Shown piece after piece: positions 45,901-55,540 of a stretch of DNA of 64,000 bases; within the stretch, counting starts at the first letter, position 1; each line of letters opens with the position of its first letter. A program made the position numbers and the translations under genes. This stretch comes from Pseudopedobacter sp965218985 (GTDB taxonomy: Bacteria; Bacteroidota; Bacteroidia; Sphingobacteriales; Sphingobacteriaceae): positions 558,001 to 622,000 of the forward strand of contig CBDCMP010000007.1 of NCBI GenBank assembly GCA_965218985.1, read 5' to 3'. The notes under the pieces were generated by a model that saw nothing but the letters and a program-made list of their open reading frames with translations, ran no database searches and had not been told where the DNA came from.

Positions 45901-46987
45901 GGCTGTCTTCTAAAAATGAACTTACAGCACCTCCTGATAAAGAATTTTCTGCCGCTTTAGGGTAAAAACACTCAAAAGCTTTATTTTGATTAACAAAATA
46001 ATTAAGTCCTCCAAAATAAGTCCCTATCCAAATTCCATTACTTTTATCTCCAAAAATAGAATATATCGCATTATCACTGAGCCCTCTTGAATCGCTTATT
46101 TTGTGGGTATAATTTGTAAATTTCTGAGTAGACAAATCCAAAATATTCAATCCGCCCTCTGTCCCCACATATAATTTTTTTGAATCGGATTGAAAAATTG
46201 CCCTTACAATATTGTTATTGATGTTTTCAGCACCTCCTTTTAAAAACGTTTTAAAATTGTCGGTCTGCTTTTGATATAAGCTTAGTCCTCCACCAAAAGT
46301 CCCCGCCCATATTTGTTCCATTTTATCTTGATACAATGTTAAGATATAATTACTTTGTAGGGTGTTGTTTTTGGAATTGAAAATTTGTATTTCTCCAGTT
46401 TTAGGGCTAAGAACGTTTATTCCACCGCCGAAAGTACCCATCCAAACTTCCCCATTATCTGTTATAACCAATTTTCTAACTTCATTGAAAGAAAGTGGTA
46501 TTTTGGAGGATTTGGAATAATTTTTAATCTGTTTTGAATTTAAATCATAACTATACACACCGTTGCCGGCAGTTGCTACCCATACTTTCCCACTTTTATC
46601 TTTTTGGATGTCAAAAATCAGGTTTGTTGATGTTGGCTTAAAAAACGAGAATTTTTCATCTTTTAAATTAAGGATATAAATTCCTTTGCCAGTGCCCATC
46701 CAAAATGTACTTTCATCAAGTTTAAAAATAACATGGATAAAATTATCTTTAATAGAAGTACTATCGCCAATATTAAATTGATAGGGCTTGAAATTATAAC
46801 CATCAAACCTGCTTATCCCGTTTTTTGTACCAAACCACATATAGCCTTGATCATCCTGATTGATTGACCAAATGGTATTGGATACCAACCCGTCCTCAAC
46901 AGAATAATTTCTGAAACCTATATTCTGGGCAAAACCCGATACAGTGCAAGTGATAAGAAATAAAAAAATGTACTTTTTTATTTTCAT
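42989..46987 (-). CDS. Hybrid two-component system regulator (HTCS) of the sulfatase locus
   Basis: 1332 residues. In order: signal peptide (1-20), two seven-bladed propellers of WxGT/GGLN repeats (about 25-690), a Y_Y_Y domain (about 700-775), a membrane helix (about 785-805), a histidine kinase with H839 in MAHEIRTPLS, an ATPase domain (VEDDGIGIP, GGTGIGLALAKSL), a receiver with D1129 in LSDVMMPEMDG, and a C-terminal AraC helix-turn-helix (SRSSLHKKLKSL, IGYLTGFNSHSYFSKCF). The periplasmic part binds an oligosaccharide and the AraC part activates transcription. It lies within the locus between sulfatase genes, so it probably controls this SusCD and enzyme set. Confidence 0.93.
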   Translation of the reverse strand: MKIKKYIFLFLITCTVSGFAQNIGFRNYSVEDGLVSNTIWSINQDDQGYMWFGTKNGISRFDGYNFKPYQFNIGDSTSIKDNFIHVIFKLDESTFWMGTGKGIYILNLKDEKFSFFKPTSTNLIFDIQKDKSGKVWVATAGNGVYSYDLNSKQIKNYSKSSKIPLSFNEVRKLVITDNGEVWMGTFGGGINVLSPKTGEIQIFNSKNNTLQSNYILTLYQDKMEQIWAGTFGGGLSLYQKQTDNFKTFLKGGAENINNNIVRAIFQSDSKKLYVGTEGGLNILDLSTQKFTNYTHKISDSRGLSDNAIYSIFGDKSNGIWIGTYFGGLNYFVNQNKAFECFYPKAAENSLSGGAVSSFLEDSPGNFWIGTEDGGLNYFNSSNRSFKHYPFNKKQQHLSYNNIHALYKDKEGNIWIGTFSGGLNIYNVKTGKVKVYKSNPNDPNSISSDNVFCIYEDREGRIWVGTTKGLNLYNSLTDSFLQIKDMDMQNKFIYDIYEDETRTIWFAVYGSGLYTKNTRTNKWQSYKPDKKSNSLSSNKIVCLLDDHNGNLWIGTEGGGLNLYNFQNKTFQTFDEKEGLDANVVYGLLQDDNRTIWISTNNGLYSYSSQKKLKHYTKWDNLQSKQFNYKAYYKSADGKLYFGGIKGFNSFYPDSINIVNTKNKVVINNIQLLNKDVGIGNDKQILTNAINYTKQVKIPYNQSVISFEFSALNYKNPGKIQYAYILQGFDKNWNDIGNQRKATYTNLSPGSYAFKVKATSIEGNWDVPETEITLIIKPPFYRTNLAYFLYSLSLILTIIFIRKYLIQRNERKNQMKLERLSIKNEKDFYTKKIEFFTAMAHEIRTPLSLILAPLEKLLDSKKMDVDEKAQLEIMDENSDRLMNLVNQLLDFRRIESDIYEIHKEEIDLVALVQAIYSRFSGMQYNKGIRFSLNTKVSSLMINADPEALTKIFNNLIINAFKFARTKIKISIQEPFTEEGESFFVVKVEDDGIGIPKTDVENVFDKFFKVSENGNQYNNLGGTGIGLALAKSLTEKHGGSLTVSSVQNIQTTFDVKIPFDTIEKVENAEEIIPLNEIENPQANILLVEDDVSLSEFFNMSLNQEGYQVFKAGNGIEALKLLEENHVDLILSDVMMPEMDGLEFCRQLKSNLDYSHIPLILLTAKANSDAEIEGIESGADAYITKPFKWKHVMAVLKNLMDAHERLKEKFSTMPFTQAETLTSNSRDKKFLERIEEIIAARITDPQLSVEELSKEVAMSRSSLHKKLKSLSGHVPNEFIRLVRLKLAAKLLLSREHNISEIGYLTGFNSHSYFSKCFYQQFKLTPSEFADKYVPQS

Positions 46988-47052
46988 TAATTTTAGTTTG
47001 ATAGCATTGGTTCAGGAGTAACCAAAATAGTTAGATTATTTTTCTCTGAAGG

Positions 47053-48438
47053 CTATGGGTTAAATCTTTCAGGTGTTAACACCGGTAAATTTTCTCTCCA
47101 TTTTAATAATTCGGATTTTAATCTTTTTACTATTTCTGGATTTTCTTTTGCTACATTTTTATTCTCATACTGGTCTGTTGCTAAATTGTATAGCTCTACA
47201 TTATCTTTACCATAATCTAGCAATAGTTTCCAATTTTCTGAACGTATGGCAAGATTTGGGCTTTTGTCTCTTCCCGGGGGGAAGTTAAATGCGGTCTCAT
47301 TTCGCCCATACTCCCAAAACATATCCTTTTTTCTTTCGGATGGTTTGCCTTTAAAAACCAAACTTCTGTCTTCGCCGTCCCCTTTATAATTTTCAGGAAG
47401 TTTAACATTTGCCATACTCAACAAAGAGGGCAATAAATCGGTAGAGTTGATAACTGAAACAGAATCTACACTGTTTGCGGGAATGTGCCCTGGCCAATCA
47501 ATAATAAAAGGCATTCTTATCCCACCTTCATATAATGATAATTTTGAGCCTCTTAACCCTGCCTCTCTGCTTCCTCTAAAGCTGGGCAAAGGGCCATTAT
47601 CACTGGTGAAAATAACAATGGTATTTTTATCTAATCCCATTTCTTTTAAACCATCCAACAAACGTCCTATTTGTTTGTCGTATTCTTTTAAAACCAGTTT
47701 AAACGCTTTTTCTTCTTTCGGATTTAAAGGGAATTTCCCTGTATAAGCCTCTCCGGTATTTGGCACCCACGGCGTATGTACATCATCTGGCCAAAGGTTT
47801 ACATAACAAGGTTCGCCTTTATGAGCTTTCATAAATGCCAAAGTTTTATCTACAAAATATTTTGTTCTGTCCCAACGCTTTATGCTATCCTTGTCAGACC
47901 AAATCCAATCAGTGGCAGTAATTAATGGGTCGGGATCTGGACTTTCATAAGTACTAATGTGTTCATCAAAACCATATTTTTCAAAACCGGGAGCGTTGTT
48001 TACATCCCGACCTCCGCCCATGTGCCATTTACCAAAATGACCGGTTTTGTAACCTGCCTGTTTAAACATTTGGGCAATAGAAGGTGCATTGGGATTGAGA
48101 TAGTTGGCTTGTTCTGCAGCTCTATTATCCTTTGTGAAAGCTAAAAATGTTGTAAAGTTCCATCTGGCGGGGTACATCCCTGTTAAAAGGCTGGTTCTAG
48201 AAGGCGAACAGATGGGTGCAGCACTATAATATTGCGTAAACTTAGTTCCCATTTTCGCCATCCTGTCTATATTTGGTGTGGGCACAAAATTTCCTCCAAA
48301 ACAACCAATATCACTATAACCCATGTCATCCGTAAGGATAATGATCACATTTGGCTTTTGTTGCGCAAAACTTAAATTATAAATTAACGCTGTGAAAACC
48401 AACAGACTGTACTTTTTAAAACCTTTCATAAATTGCAA
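47053..48438 (-). CDS. Sulfatase, secreted
   Basis: 461 residues with a signal peptide (to about residue 25, SFAQQ). S1 sulfatase: TDDMGYSDIGCFGGN (36-50), formylglycine site C77-S-P-S-R81, GKWHMGG and TSDNGPLP. The insertion ESPDPDPLITATDWIW is specific to its subfamily. The C-terminus ends in a normal LPVLTPERF tail. It begins nine bases after the previous sulfatase gene ends, so they are one operon, and it ends 65 bases before the HTCS gene. Confidence 0.9.
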   Translation of the reverse strand: MQFMKGFKKYSLLVFTALIYNLSFAQQKPNVIIILTDDMGYSDIGCFGGNFVPTPNIDRMAKMGTKFTQYYSAAPICSPSRTSLLTGMYPARWNFTTFLAFTKDNRAAEQANYLNPNAPSIAQMFKQAGYKTGHFGKWHMGGGRDVNNAPGFEKYGFDEHISTYESPDPDPLITATDWIWSDKDSIKRWDRTKYFVDKTLAFMKAHKGEPCYVNLWPDDVHTPWVPNTGEAYTGKFPLNPKEEKAFKLVLKEYDKQIGRLLDGLKEMGLDKNTIVIFTSDNGPLPSFRGSREAGLRGSKLSLYEGGIRMPFIIDWPGHIPANSVDSVSVINSTDLLPSLLSMANVKLPENYKGDGEDRSLVFKGKPSERKKDMFWEYGRNETAFNFPPGRDKSPNLAIRSENWKLLLDYGKDNVELYNLATDQYENKNVAKENPEIVKRLKSELLKWRENLPVLTPERFNP

Positions 48439-48447
48439 TTTAAATAT

Positions 48448-49875
48448 TTAATCACTATTTGCATTTGAGCCATCATGATAATTAATATCCATGGCAGCAC
48501 CTTTATCTCCTTGTTGGGCCATCCATTGTTTTAATTCATTTGAAAAGTCTTTGATCATATTTTGATATTTAGATTCGGATGCCAAATTATGTAGCTCAAA
48601 TGGATCAACTTGAGTATCATAAAACTCAATTGCTGGGCGATGTAAATATCTTTCTGTGATTTTTTTTGCCTGTTCTGAGGTTTTGGCCGCTTGTAGCCAA
48701 GTTCCCCAATAACCAGGTTTTTGCGGATTCATGATACCCCTTACCTGATATTCTTTATCAGGGGTTAAATTCATAATCAGTTTATAATGACTGTCCCAAA
48801 TACTTCTGATTGGATAAGCCTTACCGGCAGGAATATTATTATGAATACCATAACCATATTTTCTGAAAGCATCAGATTTGTTTTGGAGAACTGAAAAAAA
48901 ACTCTTACCATCCAAATTTGGTACTGGGTTACCTCCAGCAATATCAATTAAGGTTGGGGTAATATCTTCATATTGTACCATCGCATTTGTCTCCTTATTG
49001 GGTTTAACCATTCCTTCCCATTTTACAATCATAGAGCTTTTTAAGCCGTAATCCCAATTTGTCCATTTACCACCAGGAAACTGTGCACCTTGTTCTCCCA
49101 AAAAAATGACTATCGTGTTTTTATCTTGCCCACTCTCTTTCAGCATTTTCATTACATCTCCCACTTGGTTATCCAGCTGTCTGATCTCTGCCAAATACTT
49201 ACAAAAATTTATCCTTGTTAATTTAGTATCTACAAAATTTGGTGGCAACTGAATTTTATCTGGGTTAAATTCGGAAGGGTCTCCAACTGTCCATGGTGCA
49301 TGAGGGTTTATGCTCATCACAAACAAACAAAATGGTTTGTCTTTTTTGTTGATGTATTGGCGAACGCTGTCTAAAAAATAATTGTCGGTTCTGGAGACAC
49401 AGTTGGGTTCAAATCCTTTTATTCTATCAAAAGGGAAAACAGAGCGTGGCGTAGTACTATGATTTTTACCCGTTAACCCTACTTTATAACCTTCATTATT
49501 CAAATACTGACAAACGCTTTTTAAATTGCCATAAGCCTCTTTATGATTTTGGAACGAACCACTATGAACAGGATATAACCCTGTAAATAACGATGCCCTT
49601 GTAGGTACGCACATGGCTTCTGAACAATAAGCTTTATTAAACTTTAACCCTTGGGATGCAAGCGCATCAATATTAGGGGTTTTTAAATTTCCGCCGCCAT
49701 AACAGCTCAATTGCCTCGAATCTAAATCATCGGCCATGATGATTAAAATATTAGGCCTGTCGTCAATTTTCTCTTTAGGTAAATGATTGATGAAAGAAAA
49801 AGAGCTTAAAAAGATAACTGATGATAGGATAAAAACTATCTTAAAAAAATTGAAATAATAGGTTTTATTCTTCAT
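48448..49875 (-). CDS. Sulfatase, secreted
   Basis: 475 residues with a hydrophobic signal segment at 10-30. S1 sulfatase: MADDLDSRQLSCYGG (47-61), formylglycine site C89-V-P-T-R93, GLTGKNHS and a late FLGEQGAQFPGGKW block where others have SDNG. The EQG replaces the DN pair that usually gives metal ligands, a feature of some S1 subfamilies. It begins about 160 bases after the susD stop, beyond a terminator-like hairpin, so its level may be lower than that of susCD. Confidence 0.88.
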   Translation of the reverse strand: MKNKTYYFNFFKIVFILSSVIFLSSFSFINHLPKEKIDDRPNILIIMADDLDSRQLSCYGGGNLKTPNIDALASQGLKFNKAYCSEAMCVPTRASLFTGLYPVHSGSFQNHKEAYGNLKSVCQYLNNEGYKVGLTGKNHSTTPRSVFPFDRIKGFEPNCVSRTDNYFLDSVRQYINKKDKPFCLFVMSINPHAPWTVGDPSEFNPDKIQLPPNFVDTKLTRINFCKYLAEIRQLDNQVGDVMKMLKESGQDKNTIVIFLGEQGAQFPGGKWTNWDYGLKSSMIVKWEGMVKPNKETNAMVQYEDITPTLIDIAGGNPVPNLDGKSFFSVLQNKSDAFRKYGYGIHNNIPAGKAYPIRSIWDSHYKLIMNLTPDKEYQVRGIMNPQKPGYWGTWLQAAKTSEQAKKITERYLHRPAIEFYDTQVDPFELHNLASESKYQNMIKDFSNELKQWMAQQGDKGAAMDINYHDGSNANSD

Positions 49876-49960
49876 TAAGTGTTATTTAAAAATTCCAGTT
49901 AGTATAAAACCTCAGACTTGGACTTACATTATCAAAATGGTTTAAAAGTTTTTTAAACTA

Positions 49961-49998
49961 ATAAAAGAGAACATCGTGTACAAACAGATGCTCTCTTT
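49961..49998 (-). terminator. Hairpin between susD and the sulfatase operon
   Basis: On the minus strand AAAGAGAGCATC pairs with GATGTTCTCTTT (one G-U) across 11 bases, followed by TTTTAT-type sequence. It would end most susCD transcripts and leave some read-through into the sulfatase genes. Confidence 0.6.
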
Positions 49999-50037
49999 AC
50001 CATTTCAGTTTTAAAATTTATTACCAGAAATCAACTA

Positions 50038-51783
50038 TTACCAACCTGGGTTTTGTAACCCAAAATTAGGGTTTTGATTTCGTTCTGTTTCAGGGACAGG
50101 GAATAACAAAAACTTAGGTATGGTAACGTTTAAAATTGGCGCATATATGGCATTTGCTTTTGAGCCTACCGGATTATAGCGTTGAGCGTTTTTATTATAA
50201 CCTGTTGGCAATGTTCTTGGGAAATTATTTTCATTACTCAATACCACTTTAAACTGATACTCGTACATGGTTTGAGTTGGACTTAATGGACTTCTCATCC
50301 TAACCAGATCAAACCAACGCTGTCCCTCCCCAACTAATTCCAATCCTCTTTCATCAAAAATCTTCATTCTGAAATTATTGGCATTACCTGCTGTTACCGG
50401 TGTTAAATTAGCAGGGATAGTACGCAAAGTTCCCCCTGCGTTTCTAGCCCTTAACCTAACTTTATTAAATGCAGTCAATGCTTCTGTAGTTGGGCCAACT
50501 AATTCATTCAATGCTTCCGCTTTAATCAAATAAACTTCCGCTAAACGAATAATAAAAAAATCGTTGCCATTATTCCTACCATCCTTACCATTAGGGTCTA
50601 TATATTTTGCAAGCAAGGGATCGTTGATGGTGCCATCATCAGCACTTCCAGGATTGGTAGAGCCTGGGATATTAGGATAGACCGCATAGTACTTGTTTTG
50701 GACAGAGTTATAGCCTCGTTGGAAAAAGGCTTTCTCGTTTCTATAATCTATATTTGGGGTAAAATTGTTTATTCCATTACTATAGTCTCCCTTACGATAA
50801 TAATCTGCAAACCAATGAGCAACACGGTAAGTATTAGTCCCTTGCCCGTTTGGAGTATTGCCACTTACGCCATGGGTGTTTCCTGCCCCAAATCTTGCAG
50901 CAAACTCCGATCCTGCTGCAGATTGCCCGCTTTCTGATGGATCTACTTGAAAACGAATTCCAAAAATAACCTCTTGATACGCCCCAACCTCCTTAGTAAT
51001 ATCAAATAAATCGCCATAGTTATTTATTAGCGAATAGTCATTACTATTTATTACAGAGTCTGCATATAAATTAGCGTTAGTGTACTGTGTTGTTGCATCC
51101 TGCCCCTTTAAAGCCAATTGATTGCCATAAGTTAAATAAGCTTGTGCCATCATAGCCTGCGCAGCACCTTTTGATGCCCTGCCGAGGTCTGCCGAAGGAA
51201 TGTTCTTTTGCTCTGGGAGGTTATCTGAAGCTGCCTTGAAATCTTTGAATATTTGCGCATAAACCTCATCAACTGTGTTGCGTTTCAAATAAAAATCACT
51301 ATTGATATTGGTGGCTTCTGTTCTTAATGGAACGCCGCCATACAGTCTTACCAAATAATAGTAAGAGAAAGCCCTCACAAAACAAGCCTCCCCGTAAGCC
51401 CTGTTTTTTACCGCGGTTGGAAAATCAAGCGTTTTTAATGTTTCTATCAATGTATTGGCATTAGCCGCTGCAGCATAAAGGTTATCCCAAAATGGAGTGG
51501 TGTTATTGCTTGTAAAAACCCTGTCGGCATAAGGCCCGTACTCTCCGCCAGCAGTAGAGTAAATATCATCTGCACAAACTGTGAGCATGATATGGCCTAA
51601 AAATTTAAACATGGTTCGATCGTTAAAACGAGCATAAATTCCTTTTACAACAACTTCTAAGTCTCTTTCGGTTTTAATTTTATCCGGAGTTGGTGTATCC
51701 CTAAGTGTTTCATCTAATTGGCAAGATGGAGTGCCAAGAATAGTTAAGGATAAAAGAATTATAATATATTTTATTTTTTTCAT
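50038..51783 (-). CDS. SusD-type glycan-binding lipoprotein (sulfatase locus)
   Basis: 581 residues from the ATG at 51783, chosen because MKKIKYIIILLSLTILGTPS with C21 gives a lipobox; the frame is open to 51840. SusD fold: LDETLRDTPTPDKI entry, GEACFVRAFSYYYLVRLYGG, KGAAQAMMAQAYLTYG, and the C-terminal DERGLELVGEGQRWFDLVRM with LLFPVPETERNQNPN. It partners the SusC encoded upstream on the same strand. The 125 bases between the two hold two inverted repeats. Confidence 0.92.
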   Translation of the reverse strand: MKKIKYIIILLSLTILGTPSCQLDETLRDTPTPDKIKTERDLEVVVKGIYARFNDRTMFKFLGHIMLTVCADDIYSTAGGEYGPYADRVFTSNNTTPFWDNLYAAAANANTLIETLKTLDFPTAVKNRAYGEACFVRAFSYYYLVRLYGGVPLRTEATNINSDFYLKRNTVDEVYAQIFKDFKAASDNLPEQKNIPSADLGRASKGAAQAMMAQAYLTYGNQLALKGQDATTQYTNANLYADSVINSNDYSLINNYGDLFDITKEVGAYQEVIFGIRFQVDPSESGQSAAGSEFAARFGAGNTHGVSGNTPNGQGTNTYRVAHWFADYYRKGDYSNGINNFTPNIDYRNEKAFFQRGYNSVQNKYYAVYPNIPGSTNPGSADDGTINDPLLAKYIDPNGKDGRNNGNDFFIIRLAEVYLIKAEALNELVGPTTEALTAFNKVRLRARNAGGTLRTIPANLTPVTAGNANNFRMKIFDERGLELVGEGQRWFDLVRMRSPLSPTQTMYEYQFKVVLSNENNFPRTLPTGYNKNAQRYNPVGSKANAIYAPILNVTIPKFLLFPVPETERNQNPNFGLQNPGW

Positions 51784-51815
51784 CTCTTTGTTTTTATTTT
51801 TAATGGTGATGAAGC

Positions 51816-51834
51816 CCTGCCTGCGGCAGGCAGG
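51816..51834. repeat. Palindromic repeat in the susC-susD gap
   Basis: CCTGCCTGC / GCAGGCAGG, nine-base arms around one base. GC-rich against its surroundings; similar CCTGCC palindromes occur between genes in many Bacteroidota genomes. Confidence 0.65.
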
Positions 51835-51835
51835 A

Positions 51836-51884
51836 ATCATGATTTGATAAACATTCCCCTTCGGATTTTTGGTAAAATCATGAT
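51836..51884. repeat. Second inverted repeat in the susC-susD gap
   Basis: ATCATGATTT at 51836-51845 and AAATCATGAT at 51875-51884, ten-base arms 29 bases apart. In the transcript it could fold around the sequence between susC and susD. Confidence 0.5.
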
Positions 51885-51908
51885 GGTTTCATTTCTTCAA
51901 GTTTTAAA

Positions 51909-54900
51909 TTATAATGTGATTTCAAACCCAGCAGAAAAAGTTCTGGATTGTGGTAAAGTTCCAAAATCGGTACCGCTGGAAATTGCCTGATTTCCAAATG
52001 CATTTATGTTTGGGTCATACCCGGTATATGGTGTTATGGTAATTAAATTTGTGCCATTAATGAAGGCTCTTAAACCTCCGATTTTCCAATTCTTTGGAGT
52101 TTTGAAATCATAACCCAAATTCACATATTGTAACCTGATGAATGAAGCATCCTCCACCATCCAATCCGGGAAACGTTGATTTAATCTTACCGTACTGGTG
52201 CTTAATCGTGGATAAAGATTACTTGTTCCTTCTCCTTGCCAACGGCCCTCATATGCATCCCTTAACAAATTAAAATTTGTATTTACCGCATTTGCTCCAA
52301 CAACCCATCTATTTAGGTTGATCAGCTGATTGCCTTTGCTACCCAAAATATTAAATCCCAAAGAAAATCCTTTGTAGGAAAAATCATTTGTAACACCATA
52401 AGTGAAGTCTGCATTAGGTTTTCCTATTACTGTTTTATCACCCTCGTCTATTTGCCCGTCACCGTCATCATCTACATATTTAATGTCTCCGGGCCTAACA
52501 TTTGGTTTATTACTATCATTTATTAAAGATGGATCATTGTCTATTTCGGTTTGGTTTTGATAAATACCGGCTGTTTTATAGCCCCAGAAAGATGAGATGG
52601 GATAGCCTGGTTTCGCAACCTGTAAAGATTGGGTAAGCACATATTGACCAGCTGCAATATAAGTACGCCCATATATAATACCAGATGCGCCGATATCCTT
52701 AACATTATTGTCAAATACAGAGAAATTAGCGGATGCCGTCCATTTAAACTTTCCATTTAAGATATTATAATTACTCTCGACATCAATCCCTCTGTTATTA
52801 ACTTCGCCTACATTAGTGAAATAATTATTGAAACCAGATGAACCTGGAAGTGATAAGTTAATCAATAAATCTGTGGTGTTTTTAGTGTAAAGATCAACTG
52901 TAAGTGTTAGTTTGTCTTTCATGAAGCCAAAATCAGCACCCAAATTATACTGTTTGGTTTTCTCCCATTTTAGGTTAGGATTTTCAAAATCTTGAATAAT
53001 ATATCCTGGAGATATACCCGCTCCCGTAACCACAGTATTAATGTTATACTTTGCCTTGGTAGCTCCGATGGCTATATTTTGGTTTCCGGCAACACCATAG
53101 CTTCCTCTAAGCTTAAGAGATGAAACAAACTTTGTTGCATTTTTAAAAAATTTCTCGTTAGAAACATTCCAGCCTAAACCTATGGAAGGAAAGAAATCTC
53201 CTTGCTGACCCTCTGCTAATTTTGAAGATGTATCGTATCTACCTGTTAGGGTCAAAGAATATCTTCTGTCATACGCGTAATTTATCCTTCCAATTTCCGA
53301 TGCCAAGGCTCTTCTTCTATCAAAAGTTTCGGTTCTGCCGTAAGCATTAGCACTTGAAAAATTGTAATAAGTAAGCGTATTTGAAGGGAAGTCGGCATTG
53401 GTAACACTCGAGCCCTCGTTTTTCCAGGCTTGATAAGAATACCCTAAAACCGCATTTAAAGAATGTTTTTTATTAAAAATTTTTTTATAGGTTAATAAAT
53501 TATCTATTACATAGTTGGAATTTGAATTATCTCCTAACCCAGCAACTCCATTTGGGCCTTGGTTTCCTTGAAATGTACCCGTTGGCAGATAAGCCTGTCT
53601 TTTTGAATGAAGGTCATTTATTCCTGCTGATAATTTATAGGTTAAATTTTTAAGAATTGAATATTCTGCGTTAAAATTAGAGATCAGTGTTCTTATATAG
53701 GTTCTGTCTTGCACAAGATTAACTACCGTTAATGGGTTGTTAGTGTAAGTTTCATCTACAGAACCATCATCTGAATAGGGTGAATTAATAGGGTTAAAAG
53801 CAATGGCTCCCGCAACAGCAGATATTCCAAAAATTCCGGTACCTTCAGATTGCTGCCCAAAATCTCTAACTGCTAAAGAATAGTAATTCTTTAGGCTGAT
53901 TTTTAATTTTTTGGAAACATTGCGGTTATAGTTTAGCCTTACACCGCCTCTTTGAAAGCCGGCATTTTTAAGAATACCGTTCTGATCGGCATAATTAGCA
54001 GTCAAATAGTAAGAACTTTTTTCTTCCCTTCCAGAAAATGTAAGCTGGTGATCTTGGGAAAACGCATCTCTATAAACAAGATCCTGCCAATTGAAGCTAC
54101 CTAATGCCGCAACTGAATCAATTTGTGCTGCAGTATATTCTGGTACTAATCCATCATTTATATATCCCTCACTTCTTGCGTTCAGATAATCAAAAGCGTT
54201 TAAAACGCTTAATTTTTTAGGAGGAGAGCTTACATCAAAACGTGACGTATAACTTACTTTATCATTACCAAATCCTCCTGTCTTTGTAGTGATCAACACT
54301 ACTCCATTTGCTCCTCTAGAACCGTAAATAGCGGTTGAGGAAGCATCTTTCAATATTTCTATAGATGCGATATCAGAAGGGTTTATAGCAGCCAAAGGGT
54401 CTGCAGGGCGTATTCCCTGACCTAAATTTCCTGCTGTTGTAGCTTCTAAATCCGATTCTATCGGTTGCCCATCAATTACAATTAAAGGCTGATTGCTCCC
54501 AGTAATAGAGGTGCTACCCCTGATATTAAAAGACATTCCAGATCCTGGTTCACCTGTGTTATTTAATATTTGTACACCTGCAATTTTTCCTTGGAGTGCT
54601 TCAGGAACTGATATAACCTTGTTTTCATTTGTCCTGTCTAACTTGACAGTACTGGAAGATCCGTTATAATCAGATTTTGAAATCGTTCCATAACCAACCA
54701 CCACCACTTCATTCAAGGCTGAAACTTTGGATATTAAAGTGATGTCGATCTTTGTCCGACTGTTAACTGGCACCTCCTGCTTCTCAAAACCCACAAATGA
54801 GAATTCTAAAACAGCAAATTTTGGTATATCTAAAGAATATCTACCGTTTAAATCTGTAACAGTAACTTTTTTTCTTCCCTTAACAGTAACAGTAACGCCT

Positions 54901-55088
54901 GGTAAGGATTCGCCGGAATCTGACATAACCTGACCAGAGACGGTTATGTTTTGAGTTTCCTGAGCCTGAACTTGAGGTATACTCCTAGTATATGCTATTA
55001 AAACAAAAAGCAGGAGAGCTAGCCTCTTTTTAAATTTAATCCCCATAGTATCTTCGGAGAGACGATTTCTTGTAAAAAATCTTTTCAT
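51909..55088 (-). CDS. SusC-type TonB-dependent outer-membrane transporter (sulfatase locus)
   Basis: 1059 residues from 55088; an ATG at 55046 (MGIKFKKRLALL) gives a more usual signal peptide. In order: beta-sandwich (VSGQVMSDSGESLPGVTVTV), LNEVVVVGYGT TonB-box region, plug (YGSRGANGVVLITTK) and the barrel ending GFEITL. With SusD it should take up oligosaccharides of the locus's sulfated glycan. A TAAGTTTG word on the minus strand at 55166-55159 could be its -7 box, but no good -33 box accompanies it. Confidence 0.92.
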   Translation of the reverse strand: MKRFFTRNRLSEDTMGIKFKKRLALLLFVLIAYTRSIPQVQAQETQNITVSGQVMSDSGESLPGVTVTVKGRKKVTVTDLNGRYSLDIPKFAVLEFSFVGFEKQEVPVNSRTKIDITLISKVSALNEVVVVGYGTISKSDYNGSSSTVKLDRTNENKVISVPEALQGKIAGVQILNNTGEPGSGMSFNIRGSTSITGSNQPLIVIDGQPIESDLEATTAGNLGQGIRPADPLAAINPSDIASIEILKDASSTAIYGSRGANGVVLITTKTGGFGNDKVSYTSRFDVSSPPKKLSVLNAFDYLNARSEGYINDGLVPEYTAAQIDSVAALGSFNWQDLVYRDAFSQDHQLTFSGREEKSSYYLTANYADQNGILKNAGFQRGGVRLNYNRNVSKKLKISLKNYYSLAVRDFGQQSEGTGIFGISAVAGAIAFNPINSPYSDDGSVDETYTNNPLTVVNLVQDRTYIRTLISNFNAEYSILKNLTYKLSAGINDLHSKRQAYLPTGTFQGNQGPNGVAGLGDNSNSNYVIDNLLTYKKIFNKKHSLNAVLGYSYQAWKNEGSSVTNADFPSNTLTYYNFSSANAYGRTETFDRRRALASEIGRINYAYDRRYSLTLTGRYDTSSKLAEGQQGDFFPSIGLGWNVSNEKFFKNATKFVSSLKLRGSYGVAGNQNIAIGATKAKYNINTVVTGAGISPGYIIQDFENPNLKWEKTKQYNLGADFGFMKDKLTLTVDLYTKNTTDLLINLSLPGSSGFNNYFTNVGEVNNRGIDVESNYNILNGKFKWTASANFSVFDNNVKDIGASGIIYGRTYIAAGQYVLTQSLQVAKPGYPISSFWGYKTAGIYQNQTEIDNDPSLINDSNKPNVRPGDIKYVDDDGDGQIDEGDKTVIGKPNADFTYGVTNDFSYKGFSLGFNILGSKGNQLINLNRWVVGANAVNTNFNLLRDAYEGRWQGEGTSNLYPRLSTSTVRLNQRFPDWMVEDASFIRLQYVNLGYDFKTPKNWKIGGLRAFINGTNLITITPYTGYDPNINAFGNQAISSGTDFGTLPQSRTFSAGFEITL

Positions 55089-55540
55089 AATTTAAGAATA
55101 ATTGATTTGGTTTTTAATTTAGCTTAAGCGTAAATTTTCCGCTTAATTATTGGTTCTCCAAACTTACAATGAAGGGAATGTTACTACTATTACATTTGTA
55201 GGATTATCTAAAAAAATTGTAGCCATACCATTCATTCTTCATAAAAGGCTGTTTAATTCAATAGAAACAGCGGATATTTTATATTTAGGAATTTGATTTT
55301 CAGCAAATCAATCTGCTATTTAACTGAAATTAATTTAAGCTATTTAGTTAAAACAGTTTGAAAGGATATTATTTTTTATAACATCTACTACAAATTTGCT
55401 AACCATCCCTTATTTGTTTTTCATAACATTGTGAATGTTAAAAATTTAGCATCAATAACCATTTAACAACAGTCTTGAATATTTTAACGGCATTATCCCT
55501 GCTTAGTTTATTCATTACTTTAACCAGAATTATAGATTAA
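55089..55540. other. Divergent promoter region between susC and the GH43 gene
   Basis: 452 AT-rich bases serving two diverging units. TAnnTTTG words occur at 55166-55159 (minus strand, TAAGTTTG) and 55191-55198 (plus strand, TACATTTG), neither with a TTTG at the right distance. No TTGGTnnACCAA site is present, which fits HTCS rather than GntR control. No small gene was recognised. Confidence 0.5.

Noticed and set aside
55191..55198. TACATTTG as the promoter box of the GH43 gene
   Set aside because: It lies about 340 bases before the start codon and has no TTTG box at the right distance upstream.
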